Source of the DNA: Akkermansiaceae bacterium
GTDB taxonomy: Bacteria > Verrucomicrobiota > Verrucomicrobiia > Verrucomicrobiales > Akkermansiaceae
NCBI GenBank assembly: GCA_903888515.1
Contig: CAISTY010000097.1
Span: 1-64,000 of the forward strand
Length of the DNA stretch: 64,000 nt
Direction of reading: 5' to 3'
Program-made: the position numbers and the translations under genes
Shown: positions 47,753-56,907 of the stretch, one piece after another
Layout of the letters: every line of letters begins with the position of its first letter
Position numbering within the stretch: the first letter of the stretch is position 1
Notes under the pieces: generated by a model
Databases searched by the model: none
What the model saw: only the letters and a program-made list of their open reading frames with translations
Told to the model about the DNA's origin: nothing

Positions 47753-48874
47753 TCAGACCACATTCGCAGCAACGAACACACCGGGTTTCCTGCCGTTCAT
47801 GCGCTGCGTCTTCATCACGCCCGACAAGGGCCGGAGAATCCGGGGCGCATCCGCAACGGCAACCAACCCGCCGTTGGCCTGCAATGACTTGGAACACGCC
47901 TCGAGTATCCGCACCACTTCCAGACCACTCTCACCGCCACTCAACGGCGGCGCACCGCTGATACTGCAATCTATGAAGTGCTGGCACATCTGCCACAACG
48001 GTTCTATCTGCTCGAGGCGCGGAACATAACTGTCACCGTAGTGATAAGCATATTGGAACTCCCCGAACGTTTGGTCGTAAGGCGGGCGCTCGATCCGCGT
48101 GTCGTAAACCCGGACCTTCTCCAGCGGTTCAACATCATCATAGACGATCATTTGCCGAGATCCCACGATCGTCATCTGCCGCACTTTCCTGGGCTCTAAC
48201 CAACTGCTCTGGATGGTGGCGAAGCGCCCGCAGTCAAAGGACAGCGAAACATTCGCCACGTCCTCGATCCCCGGCGTGATATTGGCGTGCCCCTGACAGT
48301 TGACCGCGCCCGGAGCACGCCCGAGCAGATATAGAATCGTCGCAATGTCATGCGGGGCGAGATCCCAGACCACGTTGATATCATTATGGAACACTCCGAG
48401 GTTGAGCCGCTGGCTGTTGATATAGCAGATTTCACCGAGATCCCCGGAGTCGATGATCTTGCGGATCATTTGGATCGCCGTCGAATACACGAAAATATGC
48501 CCTACCATGAGGGTCAGGCCACGACTGGCGGCCAATGCGATCAGTTCCTCACACTCGGCCGTGCTCGAAGCCATCGGCTTTTCCATCAACACATGCTTGC
48601 CCGCAAGCAGCGCCGCCTTTCCCAGGGAAAAGTGCTGACGCACCGGCGTCGCCACCACCACGGCATCGAGATTGACGTCTTCGAGCATTTGATTGAAGCT
48701 CACGAAACAGGGGGTGTCCGGGTATCTCAGCCGCATTTTTTCAATCCGGTCGGGATCCAGATCGCACAGGGCTCCCAGGCGGCACCCGCGCATGTTGTTG
48801 AAAATACGAGCGTGGTTCGGACCCCAATATCCGAGACCCACCACACCCACTGATAATATACGGTTCATGCTCAT
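47753..48874 (-). CDS. Gfo/Idh/MocA family oxidoreductase (WbpB-like)
   Basis: 'SVGVVGLGYWGPNHARIFNNMRGCRLGALCDLDPDRIEKMRLRYPDTPCFVSFNQMLEDVNLDAVVVATPVRQHFSLGKAALLAGKHVLMEKPMASS'. Confidence 0.92.
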   Translation of the reverse strand: MSMNRILSVGVVGLGYWGPNHARIFNNMRGCRLGALCDLDPDRIEKMRLRYPDTPCFVSFNQMLEDVNLDAVVVATPVRQHFSLGKAALLAGKHVLMEKPMASSTAECEELIALAASRGLTLMVGHIFVYSTAIQMIRKIIDSGDLGEICYINSQRLNLGVFHNDINVVWDLAPHDIATILYLLGRAPGAVNCQGHANITPGIEDVANVSLSFDCGRFATIQSSWLEPRKVRQMTIVGSRQMIVYDDVEPLEKVRVYDTRIERPPYDQTFGEFQYAYHYGDSYVPRLEQIEPLWQMCQHFIDCSISGAPPLSGGESGLEVVRILEACSKSLQANGGLVAVADAPRILRPLSGVMKTQRMNGRKPGVFVAANVV

Positions 48875-48906
48875 TGACGTAAAGACTCAGGTAAAGACTG
48901 ACTCAG

Positions 48907-49009
48907 GTCGCCCCACCATGGGACTGCCTTGCACATCGATTAGGTATCACTTAAAGCTACGTGGAAAGTATGGCGTTGTTGATAATAACGTCACGGTTTG
49001 AACTACACG
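48907..49009. repeat. Family-3 intergenic repeat, copy 3c
   Basis: GTCGCCCCACCATGGGACTGCCTTGCACATCGATTAGG...GAAAGTATGGCGTTGTTGATAATAACGTCACGGTTTGAACTACACG. Confidence 0.62.
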
Positions 49010-49097
49010 CGTAAAGTCAGGTGCCTGAAAACCAAGTGCCTGGCATGGTCCATAACAAGACGCATGGCCGTCGCTAACAGGTGGCTGCGAGCAGTCA

Positions 49098-49727
49098 CTA
49101 GACCCCGCCACGCGGGCTGGTTGCCTGCGGGTCCTCTGCCGTTGGCGCCCGCTCCCGTCGGAGTGATTGGATCGGGCATGCCGGATTGCCGGCCACGGTG
49201 GCACCCGCGGGCACATCGCCAGTCACCACGCTGCCGGCACCAATCATGGCGTTTTCCCCGATGGTAAGTCCCCCCAGTATGGTGGCCCCGGATCCGATCG
49301 ACGCCCCCTTTTTCACCAACGTCGCCTGGCATTGCCAATCGCCCTTTGCAATAACCTTGCCATCCCCATGGGTGGCTCTGGGCCAGCGGTCATTGATGAA
49401 CATCACGCCATGCCCGATGAAAACCTCATCCTCGATCATCACTCCTTCGCAAATGAAGGTATGACTCGAAATCTTGCAACGTGCTCCAACCTTCGCTCCA
49501 CTCTGAATCTCAACAAAGCAACCGATCCGTGTCTGATCACCGATCTCACAGCCATACAAGTTGACAAACCCGAAAAGCTTGACTCCATCGCCTAGCTTCA
49601 CGTCTGCCGCAACTCTCAAGCCGTCGTGGTCTCCTTGGATCGATTGCATGATGGATGGGCGAATGAGGTTGGCGGTGTCAATAAAGCGTCCGAAAAAGCC
49701 CGGTTGCACGCCGTGTTGATCTGGCAA
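49098..49727 (-). CDS. Hexapeptide-repeat N-acetyltransferase (WbpD-like)
   Basis: 'NLYGCEIGDQTRIGCFVEIQSGAKVGARCKISSHTFICEGVMIEDEVFIGHGVMFINDRWPRAT', 'GASIGSGATILGGLTIGENAMIGAGSVVTGDVPAGATVAGNPA'. Confidence 0.9.
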   Translation of the reverse strand: MPDQHGVQPGFFGRFIDTANLIRPSIMQSIQGDHDGLRVAADVKLGDGVKLFGFVNLYGCEIGDQTRIGCFVEIQSGAKVGARCKISSHTFICEGVMIEDEVFIGHGVMFINDRWPRATHGDGKVIAKGDWQCQATLVKKGASIGSGATILGGLTIGENAMIGAGSVVTGDVPAGATVAGNPACPIQSLRRERAPTAEDPQATSPRGGV

Positions 49728-50360
49728 GCTACCGCCCGTGGTCGAATAAGGCCGTTCACCCTATAACCACAGATGTGGGTCACGACTTGACGAATGTGTT
49801 TCCTTTCCCAGTGGTGAATGCATTCAGATTCTTCCAGCATCCCGCATGCCTAGTCCATAGTTCTCTCTTGGCTCCCGAAGCCTCAATTCATAAGTGGTAC
49901 ACCTCGCTTACGACTCAAGCCTGCATCTTGTATTTTCCAGCCACTTTAACAAGCAAAATTATCACGGAATCCGAACTTTTTTCGTGTCTTGGCGCATTAA
50001 GCACAACAAATTCATTTGCAACGCATTACAAACACAATGGCGACTTCTAACGCCCGCTTGTTACTCGAAATCGCGGCCCACTTGGCCGATTTTCGCCAAA
50101 ACGCCTCTTTCTTCCAATCATCATGCTAACGATTTACGTGATCGCGTAGGGGACGATGAGGGATCAGGGGCCGGCGGTCAGTGAGCACCCGTTCACATGG
50201 AGCGGATTTTCGCGATCATGGAAAAGTCGCCGCAATTTAATTCTTGATGCATGGCCCATGATTGCACACACTCTGTCCACACAAGCCATCACCCAAGCTT
50301 GTTTCGGCTACTGTTTGGCCGGAGTCCGGGGTCCACCTCACTGAGAAAAAACTGCGGGCA

Positions 50361-51107
50361 ATGAAAGGCCCCCCAACCCACATGACGACAAAGAAGATGA
50401 ATGCCAAGACAGACGCAAATAAGCATGCGCCAGGCGATGACAACTGCACGAACACTTGGTTCGGACGCATCAGGGAACTCGTGCGGACGTCGGCTCCGCA
50501 CCGGCGGCGCTGGGCGACCGGAATGTTGTGGGCATCTGTGCTCCTTGTGTTCGGTGCGTTCTTGGGCTGCGAAACCACCAATCATCCACCGGTGCCTCCC
50601 GAAGCCTATCTTTCCAAACCGAACAACAGTCTCGCGCCGGGTGACGAGATCATCGTGATATTCTCCGGTGCACCCGAGTTGAACACCAAGCAGAAAATCC
50701 AGCCAAACGGCAAAGTCAGTCTGCCGACTATCGGAGAAGTCGCCGCCGCCGGAAAGTCCGTCAGCAGCCTGCAGCAGCAACTGACGTCTCTCTATCAACC
50801 CCACCTTCAGGACTCCAGGGTTGTGATTTCGGTGGCCGGCATCGCGGCCGGTGTTTACGTGTCCGGAGCAGTCCAGAGACCCGGCAAAATTCCGCTTGAC
50901 CGCTCGATGACGGCGCTCGAGGCGGTGATGGAAGCGGGCGGATTCACGCAATTGGCGAATCCCAGCCAGGTGTTCATCGTTAGAGTTCAAGGCGGCAAGA
51001 GCAGGCAATACGTGTTGAATTTGAAGGATGCCCTCCACAACACGGAAAGCACCCCGTTCTATGTGAGGGCCTACGACGTCATCTACGTGAAGGAGCGCGT
51101 CTGGTAG
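50361..51107 (+). CDS. Polysaccharide export protein (Wza/KpsD/BexD-type, Poly_export domain)
   Basis: Lipoprotein-like 'VLLVFGAFLGCETT', 'LAPGDEIIVIFSGAPELNTKQKIQPNGKVSLPTIGEVAAAGKSVSSLQQQLTSLYQPHLQDSRVVISVAG', 'VYVSGAVQRPGKIPLDRSMTALEAVMEAGGFTQLANPSQVFIVR'. Confidence 0.9.
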   Translation: MKGPPTHMTTKKMNAKTDANKHAPGDDNCTNTWFGRIRELVRTSAPHRRRWATGMLWASVLLVFGAFLGCETTNHPPVPPEAYLSKPNNSLAPGDEIIVIFSGAPELNTKQKIQPNGKVSLPTIGEVAAAGKSVSSLQQQLTSLYQPHLQDSRVVISVAGIAAGVYVSGAVQRPGKIPLDRSMTALEAVMEAGGFTQLANPSQVFIVRVQGGKSRQYVLNLKDALHNTESTPFYVRAYDVIYVKERVW

Positions 51108-51321
51108 GAGCTGCGCTCACAACGCGCAACAGATGCCGCTTGCAGGCCAAGTCGGCGGACAAGGTTGCGGTGCTGCGGTTTCCACGCCGTTGCAGGCAAC
51201 TTCTGTTTCCCGTTCCCCTGCAAGCTCCGCTTCCTCATGCACGCCACACCCAATGCCTCGGTTGATCCATTATCTATCCGACAAGCGGTTTCCACTGTCG
51301 CATGCGCGCCGCCTGAAGCCA

Positions 51322-52896
51322 ATGCCAGCAAGCAGGCCCACATGTGCCATTTCTCCTTCGCTGTTGGGATGGCTGGTTTTCTGCTTGAATGTTTTCGCGG
51401 CTGACTCGCCTCAATGGGGCGGTTCGGCGTGCAAGAACATGGTTTCGATGGAACGCAACCTGCCGGATACCTTCGTGCCGGGTGAGGGCACAAACGGGGA
51501 GATCGATCTGGCCACGACCCAGCATGTGAAGTGGGTGGCCAGAACGGGCGCTTTCTCCTGTGGAACTCCCGCCATCGCGGGCGGCAAGGTGTTCATCGGC
51601 GGCATGATCGACCGGCAGGGTGTGCTCAAGTGCTTCGATGAAGCGACTGGCAAGCTGCTCTGGCAGTGGACCAAACGCTGCCGCGCGGATCTGAAGGAGG
51701 ACGCGATGAATTTCCGCTTTTTCCCAAAAATGTTAGGAGTCTGTTCGACTCCGGTGATCGATGGCGACCGGCTATACTTTGTCGACCAAAACTGCGTGGT
51801 GAGCTGTCTGGACGTCAACGGCCAAGCGCCCGCCGCAGGAAGCAGCGTGGGCGAGGCAAAAGAGATTTGGACTTTCGACATGTACGCGGATCCGGCGGTG
51901 GGCTCTCGCCCATCGGACGCCTGCAATGGCTCGCCACTGATCGACGGCCCCTTGCTCTATGTCACCACGTCCAATGGCGTTGACCGCATCGTGACGGTGC
52001 CGATTGCAGAGGATGCCGCGCGCAGATGTTTCGCACCTAATGCCCCGACACTCATCGTGCTCGACAAGCGCACGGGACGCTTGTTGGCCAAGGATGCGGC
52101 ACCCACGACAACCCAAATGCTTCATGGGCAGTGGTCGTCGCCCTCCATGGGGACGACGGTGGGCGGGCGCAAACTGGTGTTGCTGGGCGGTGGCGACGGC
52201 AATTGTTACGCATTCGAGGCGCTTGCCGACGTCCCCAAGGAGCCCGTCACTCTCAAGACCGCATGGTGGGCCGACTGCAATCCGCCGGAGTACCGTGATT
52301 TCAACGGGATGGATCTGTATGTCCACTACACACTGGGTGACCGGCGGCGCAACGACAGCATCAACAAACTCAACGACGGATCATTTGTCGGCATGAGCGA
52401 GATCATCGCCACACCGGTTTTCTATCAAAACCGGGTGTATGTGGCCATCGGCCGCGATCCCGACCACGGACGCGGTCGTGGCGCATTGCTCTGCCTGGCT
52501 GCCGACAAATCCGGCGACGCCACCCGGTGCGCCAGGATTTGGATCTATCAAGGGCTCGACCGCTCGCTTTCCACAGTCTCCATAGCCGACGGTTTGCTTT
52601 ACATTGCCGATGTGGCCGGGCGCGTGCACTGTCTGGATGTCGCAACCGGCCGGGCGGTGTGGGTTTACGATGCCAAAAGCCGGACGATCGGCTCCACAAT
52701 GGTGGCCGACGGCAAGGTATATCTTGCCACGGAGAAGCATCTCAACGTGCTTGCGGCAGGCAAGGAGATGAAATTATTGAGCAGGATTGACTTGGGAGCA
52801 GCCTCTTGGGTGACGCCCGTGGCTGCCAACGGCGTGCTTTTCATCGCGTCAAAAAATTATTTATGGGCGGTAAAACAATCACCCGGAGCGCTTTGA
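51322..52896 (+). CDS. Secreted PQQ-like (quinoprotein-type) beta-propeller protein
   Basis: 'QWGGSACKNMVS', 'GKVFIGGMIDRQGVLKCFDEATGKLLWQW', 'YIADVAGRVHCLDVATGRAVWVYDAKSRTIGSTMVADGKVYLATEKHLNVLAAGKEMKLLSRIDLGAASWVTPVAANGVLFIASKNYLWAV'; start uncertain (ORF opens at 51133). Confidence 0.85.
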   Translation: MPASRPTCAISPSLLGWLVFCLNVFAADSPQWGGSACKNMVSMERNLPDTFVPGEGTNGEIDLATTQHVKWVARTGAFSCGTPAIAGGKVFIGGMIDRQGVLKCFDEATGKLLWQWTKRCRADLKEDAMNFRFFPKMLGVCSTPVIDGDRLYFVDQNCVVSCLDVNGQAPAAGSSVGEAKEIWTFDMYADPAVGSRPSDACNGSPLIDGPLLYVTTSNGVDRIVTVPIAEDAARRCFAPNAPTLIVLDKRTGRLLAKDAAPTTTQMLHGQWSSPSMGTTVGGRKLVLLGGGDGNCYAFEALADVPKEPVTLKTAWWADCNPPEYRDFNGMDLYVHYTLGDRRRNDSINKLNDGSFVGMSEIIATPVFYQNRVYVAIGRDPDHGRGRGALLCLAADKSGDATRCARIWIYQGLDRSLSTVSIADGLLYIADVAGRVHCLDVATGRAVWVYDAKSRTIGSTMVADGKVYLATEKHLNVLAAGKEMKLLSRIDLGAASWVTPVAANGVLFIASKNYLWAVKQSPGAL

Positions 52897-53002
52897 GCTT
52901 AACTCCCCTCCCCTTTTTTTCCTGCCGTGCGCCGACCCCCGCTGCTTGCTCCTCCGCGCCAATACGCAAAGCAATTATCTAGCAGACCAGGAGATATATG
53001 AG

Positions 53003-54826
53003 TTACGGCGTGGGCGTGCGACGCATCCATGCCGCCCGAACACAGTCCCTGGCCAACCGCAGGTCTTCGGGACATGCGTCCATCGTCACGCCCGGCGGCG
53101 GCGAATCGGCAGGGCATTCAATCAATTCATCACAACGGTCAAACGGCAGACCTTCCAGTAACACATCTTCCAACGTCAGGTGGATGACGACCCCTTCCGT
53201 TCGCGGGTGACACCACAGGCGACGCGTGTGTTTTCCGACGCTCTGACACGGAACGCCAAGCGGGCGATCATTGAGCCAGGCACCGTCACGGCTCGCAAGA
53301 CCGACGTGACGCAGCTTGGCCTGCTGCTGCATGGCAACCTGCCGGGCCACCGGAAAATCGCCGGCTTTTCCGAGCACGGCAATGACCGGTATTCGCCCCG
53401 CTTCAGGCACAGGAAAGAGCGCATCGACAATCGCCGCGCCAACGGGACGCGACGGCGTGCAGAGCGGCTCCAGATGCAAGGCGATGGACGGTTCGGAGTT
53501 GACTTCGAGCACCACGAAGTCCTGCTCCTGCGGCGATTTGGTGAGGTCGAGTGCGATCACATCGAGACCGGCGATATCGAGGCCCACGATGCTCGTGGCA
53601 TCCATGGCCATGGCGGCGATTTCCGGGTGGACGCTATCCGTTTGATCGAGATGCATCCCCCCGCACTTCAAGTAAACATCGTGGCGCAACAAGACCGTTT
53701 CCCCGGGATCGGGAACGGAATGATGCGGCCTAGTGTCATCCGTCAGCACCGGCATCTCGCCCGTTTCACGCAGCTTGCTCTGAAACGGTGAAACGCATTC
53801 CGCTCCACGCCGGGGATCGTGATTTGCTATTTCAATGAGTTCCAGCAGCGTATGTTCACCGTCGCCCACGACAAACCACGGCTCGCGACGCACGGCGGCG
53901 ACCAGTCGTCCCCCGACGACTAGCAAGCGGAAAAGATGCCCCGCTACATGCTGTTCGACGAGCACTCCTTCACTCCATTGCCTTGCCAGCGCATAGGCAC
54001 GCCTGACCTCGTCTTCCGATGTAATGCGCATGGTGACACCATTGCCGTAGTCGGCGTCTTGTGGTTTGACGACGACCGGCCATCCGACTTGCCGTGCCAC
54101 CAGGCAGGCATCCTGCGCGGTGCTCACGGCCCGTCCGCGCGGCACTGGGATGCCTGTTTCCGCGAGCAGCGTTTTGGTCAACTGTTTGTCAGTTGATATG
54201 TCATTGGCAATGAAACTGGTGCGATCCGTCGCAGCCCGCCGAATCCGGCGTTGCCGGCAGCCATGGCCAAGTTGCACCAAACTCTCAGAATCGAGACGCA
54301 GGAAAGGAATGCCCCGGGCAGATGCCGCCTCAACTGTCGGTCCCGTGGAATTGCCAATGCGCGCGTCGTAGGCGAGATCGCAAAACGTTTCCCATTCCCG
54401 GGCGAGGTCGGGTCTTTCGTGCCGCGCTAGAGCGTTGATCCAGCGCGTCGCAAAATCGATCGCTGCCTTGCCCGAAATTTCTTCTTCGAATTCAACTGCG
54501 AGACGAACGATGTGCGGGGTTGTAGCAGGACGCCAGGCATGAAAGGCCACCGGAGTTTGTCCCGCAGTCTGTAGTTTCACCGCGACAGCGCCGAGCCAAA
54601 CCGCCGGCATGGCCTCAGCATGGGCGAGCGCTTCACGAATGACCCGCGTTCCCGCGATTCCCTGTGAGCAAAGCAATTCATCGGCCGCATCCCAGCCATC
54701 AAACACGAAGTTGCAGGCATCAACTTGCATCTCCAGCACCGGGCGCATGGACCAGATGTTGGGTCCATGCAGTGCCCGGAGGAAACGGATTTCCAACCCG
54801 TTGGAAGGAGTCGCGGTGACTGACAT
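53003..54826 (-). CDS. Cyanophycin synthetase-like protein: CphA-type N-terminal and ATP-grasp domains with a short degenerate Mur-ligase-like C-terminus
   Basis: 'EIRFLRALHGPNIWSMRPVLEMQVD', 'SLVQLGHGCRQRRIRRAATDRTSFIANDISTDKQLTKTLLAETGIPVPRGRAVSTAQDACLVARQVGWPVVVKPQDADYGNGVTMRI', 'FVVLEVNSEPSIALHLEP'; tail 'IPVIAVLGKAGDFPVARQVAMQQQAKLRHVGLASRDGAWLNDRPL...LLEGLPFDRCDELI'. Confidence 0.85.
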   Translation of the reverse strand: MSVTATPSNGLEIRFLRALHGPNIWSMRPVLEMQVDACNFVFDGWDAADELLCSQGIAGTRVIREALAHAEAMPAVWLGAVAVKLQTAGQTPVAFHAWRPATTPHIVRLAVEFEEEISGKAAIDFATRWINALARHERPDLAREWETFCDLAYDARIGNSTGPTVEAASARGIPFLRLDSESLVQLGHGCRQRRIRRAATDRTSFIANDISTDKQLTKTLLAETGIPVPRGRAVSTAQDACLVARQVGWPVVVKPQDADYGNGVTMRITSEDEVRRAYALARQWSEGVLVEQHVAGHLFRLLVVGGRLVAAVRREPWFVVGDGEHTLLELIEIANHDPRRGAECVSPFQSKLRETGEMPVLTDDTRPHHSVPDPGETVLLRHDVYLKCGGMHLDQTDSVHPEIAAMAMDATSIVGLDIAGLDVIALDLTKSPQEQDFVVLEVNSEPSIALHLEPLCTPSRPVGAAIVDALFPVPEAGRIPVIAVLGKAGDFPVARQVAMQQQAKLRHVGLASRDGAWLNDRPLGVPCQSVGKHTRRLWCHPRTEGVVIHLTLEDVLLEGLPFDRCDELIECPADSPPPGVTMDACPEDLRLARDCVRAAWMRRTPTP

Positions 54827-54900
54827 GGTCGGAAGTCTTCGAGTGGGAATGCAACGCGGTTGCCCTACTGCCAGGCACTTGCTTTCCAGAGTAGGCGCGC

Positions 54901-56832
54901 ATGAGAAAAACAAAGCATGGAACGGAGTGCGAGAGAAATATTGGGGGTGAGTTCAATAAGGCTGTCGGGGATTATAGCTTGGCAAAGCGTGTTTTCCGGA
55001 ATTTGATGTGGGCGATGAATGTCAACCGTCGAACCGATGACGCGTCCCGTCCCGTGATTTATCAACTCATGGTCCGGACATTCGGGAACACCTGCGAGAC
55101 CCGCGCCACCCATGGCACGCTCGCGCAAAACGGTTGCGGGAAATTCGCGGACCTCACGCCCGCCGCCCTCTCATCACTCAAACAAATGGGTTTCACCCAC
55201 CTCTGGCTCACCGGGGTATTGGAGCAGGCGAGCGGCACCGCCTATCCGAACCGCGCCGCCGATGATCCTGATATTCTGAAAGGAATCGCCGGCAGCCCAT
55301 ACGCCATCAAGGATTACTTCGATGTCTGCCCGGACTATGCGGTGGATCCGGACCGGCGTCTGGTGGAGTTCAAGGAGTTGTTAGACCGCTGCCAGTGCCA
55401 CGGCTTCAAGGTCATCATCGACTTCGTGCCCAACCATGTTTCGCGCGCTTACGCATCGGATGTGCGACCGGATCTTTCCTTCGGTGAGGAGGATGACCGC
55501 AGCGTTTTTTTCCGGCGGGACAACCATTTTTTCTATCTGCAGGACCATCATCCGGGTGGCGGGGCACCGCTCAAACTGCCCACCGCCGGCCGGCCGGGCT
55601 GCGACGGACGTTTCGCGCCGGAATCCGCCTGCGGGCGCGTGTCGGGCAACAACGTGGTTTCCTGGGAGCCCTCGGTCCACGATTGGTATGAGACGGTGAA
55701 ACTCAACTACGGCCATGATTTCACCACCGGTCGCCAGACATCGCACCTTCCCGGTCCGGCGTCCGCTCTCGAAGAGGTGCCGAAAACCTGGCGCACAATG
55801 GATGAAATCCTCGGCTACTGGCAGGCCATGGGGGTGGACGGTTTCCGCGCGGACATGGCCCACATGGTGCCCATGGAATTCTGGCGTTGGGTGGTAAAAC
55901 GCTGCCGCTCCCGCAACCCGCATGTGTTTTTCGTCGCCGAGGCCTACGATAACGACCCGGCCAAACTCACCGACGGACAGGTGCTCGACGAACTCATCGA
56001 CGCTGGCTTCGACGCGGTTTACGACGACCCCATCTATGACATGCTGAAAGGTATCTATCAGTCAGTCAAATGGGCGAACGACCTGGATCCTCTAACATTC
56101 ACCGGCAAGCGATTTCACAAATCCCTGCGTTACACGGAAAACCACGACGAAGTCCGCCTCGCCAACCCGCAGGTCTGGGGCGGTCATGGCATGAAAGTGG
56201 GCAAGCCGGTGTCTGCGGTGCTTTTTTCCATGGGCCGCGGACCGGTCATGCTCTACCACGGCCAGGAGGTGGGTGAACCCGCGATCGGCGAGAAAGGCTT
56301 CGCCGGCGACGACGCACGCACCTCGATCCATGATTATGGGTCCATGCCCGAGTTCGCGAAATGGGTGAACGGCGGCAAGTTCGATGGCGGGCGTCTCAGC
56401 ACCGAACAAATACACCTGCGTGATTGGTATGCCAAACTCATCCGCACCACTCAGGCCCGTGCCTTCACCGCAGGCCAGTTCTATGGCCTCAACCACGCTA
56501 ACAAACAGAATCCCGCATTCGGCAGGATAAATGACGAATGCGCGTCCGGCCACTGGATCTATGCCTTCCTCCGCCGTGAATCAAAATCCGGACAGGCATT
56601 CCTGATAGTCGCCAATTTGCACGGCTTCGAATCCATGCAAGGAGTGAAAATCCTCATCCCGCCCGACGCCCAGTTGTTCCTCGGCCGCACCGGCGACGCG
56701 ATCTGGACGTTCACCGATCGGCTAGACTCCGCCTGGACCGGCACCATTGACTGCGGCACGCTCGAACACGACGGCCTCGCTCTGCCCGTCCTCGCACCCT
56801 GCACGGCGTTGTTGTTGGAAATCGGCGCGTGA
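54901..56832 (+). CDS. Alpha-amylase family (GH13) glycosidase
   Basis: 'LKQMGFTHLWLTGVLEQ', 'GFKVIIDFVPNHVSRAY', 'GVDGFRADMAHMVPMEFW', 'HVFFVAEAYDND', 'LRYTENHDEVRLA'; start may be 55015. Confidence 0.9.
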   Translation: MRKTKHGTECERNIGGEFNKAVGDYSLAKRVFRNLMWAMNVNRRTDDASRPVIYQLMVRTFGNTCETRATHGTLAQNGCGKFADLTPAALSSLKQMGFTHLWLTGVLEQASGTAYPNRAADDPDILKGIAGSPYAIKDYFDVCPDYAVDPDRRLVEFKELLDRCQCHGFKVIIDFVPNHVSRAYASDVRPDLSFGEEDDRSVFFRRDNHFFYLQDHHPGGGAPLKLPTAGRPGCDGRFAPESACGRVSGNNVVSWEPSVHDWYETVKLNYGHDFTTGRQTSHLPGPASALEEVPKTWRTMDEILGYWQAMGVDGFRADMAHMVPMEFWRWVVKRCRSRNPHVFFVAEAYDNDPAKLTDGQVLDELIDAGFDAVYDDPIYDMLKGIYQSVKWANDLDPLTFTGKRFHKSLRYTENHDEVRLANPQVWGGHGMKVGKPVSAVLFSMGRGPVMLYHGQEVGEPAIGEKGFAGDDARTSIHDYGSMPEFAKWVNGGKFDGGRLSTEQIHLRDWYAKLIRTTQARAFTAGQFYGLNHANKQNPAFGRINDECASGHWIYAFLRRESKSGQAFLIVANLHGFESMQGVKILIPPDAQLFLGRTGDAIWTFTDRLDSAWTGTIDCGTLEHDGLALPVLAPCTALLLEIGA

Positions 56833-56907
56833 TGCCGCGTATCCGACACAGCCATTCATCCCGTGAAACACCTTCGCCGGAAGCGTATCTAACACGCCAT
56901 CAATGGC

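Noticed and set aside
46663-47961. 432 aa plus-strand ORF
   Set aside because: Antisense of the DegT aminotransferase and the end of the Gfo/Idh gene; long only because of GC-rich codon structure.
50289-51038. 249 aa minus-strand ORF
   Set aside because: Antisense of the Wza-like gene, no recognisable family.
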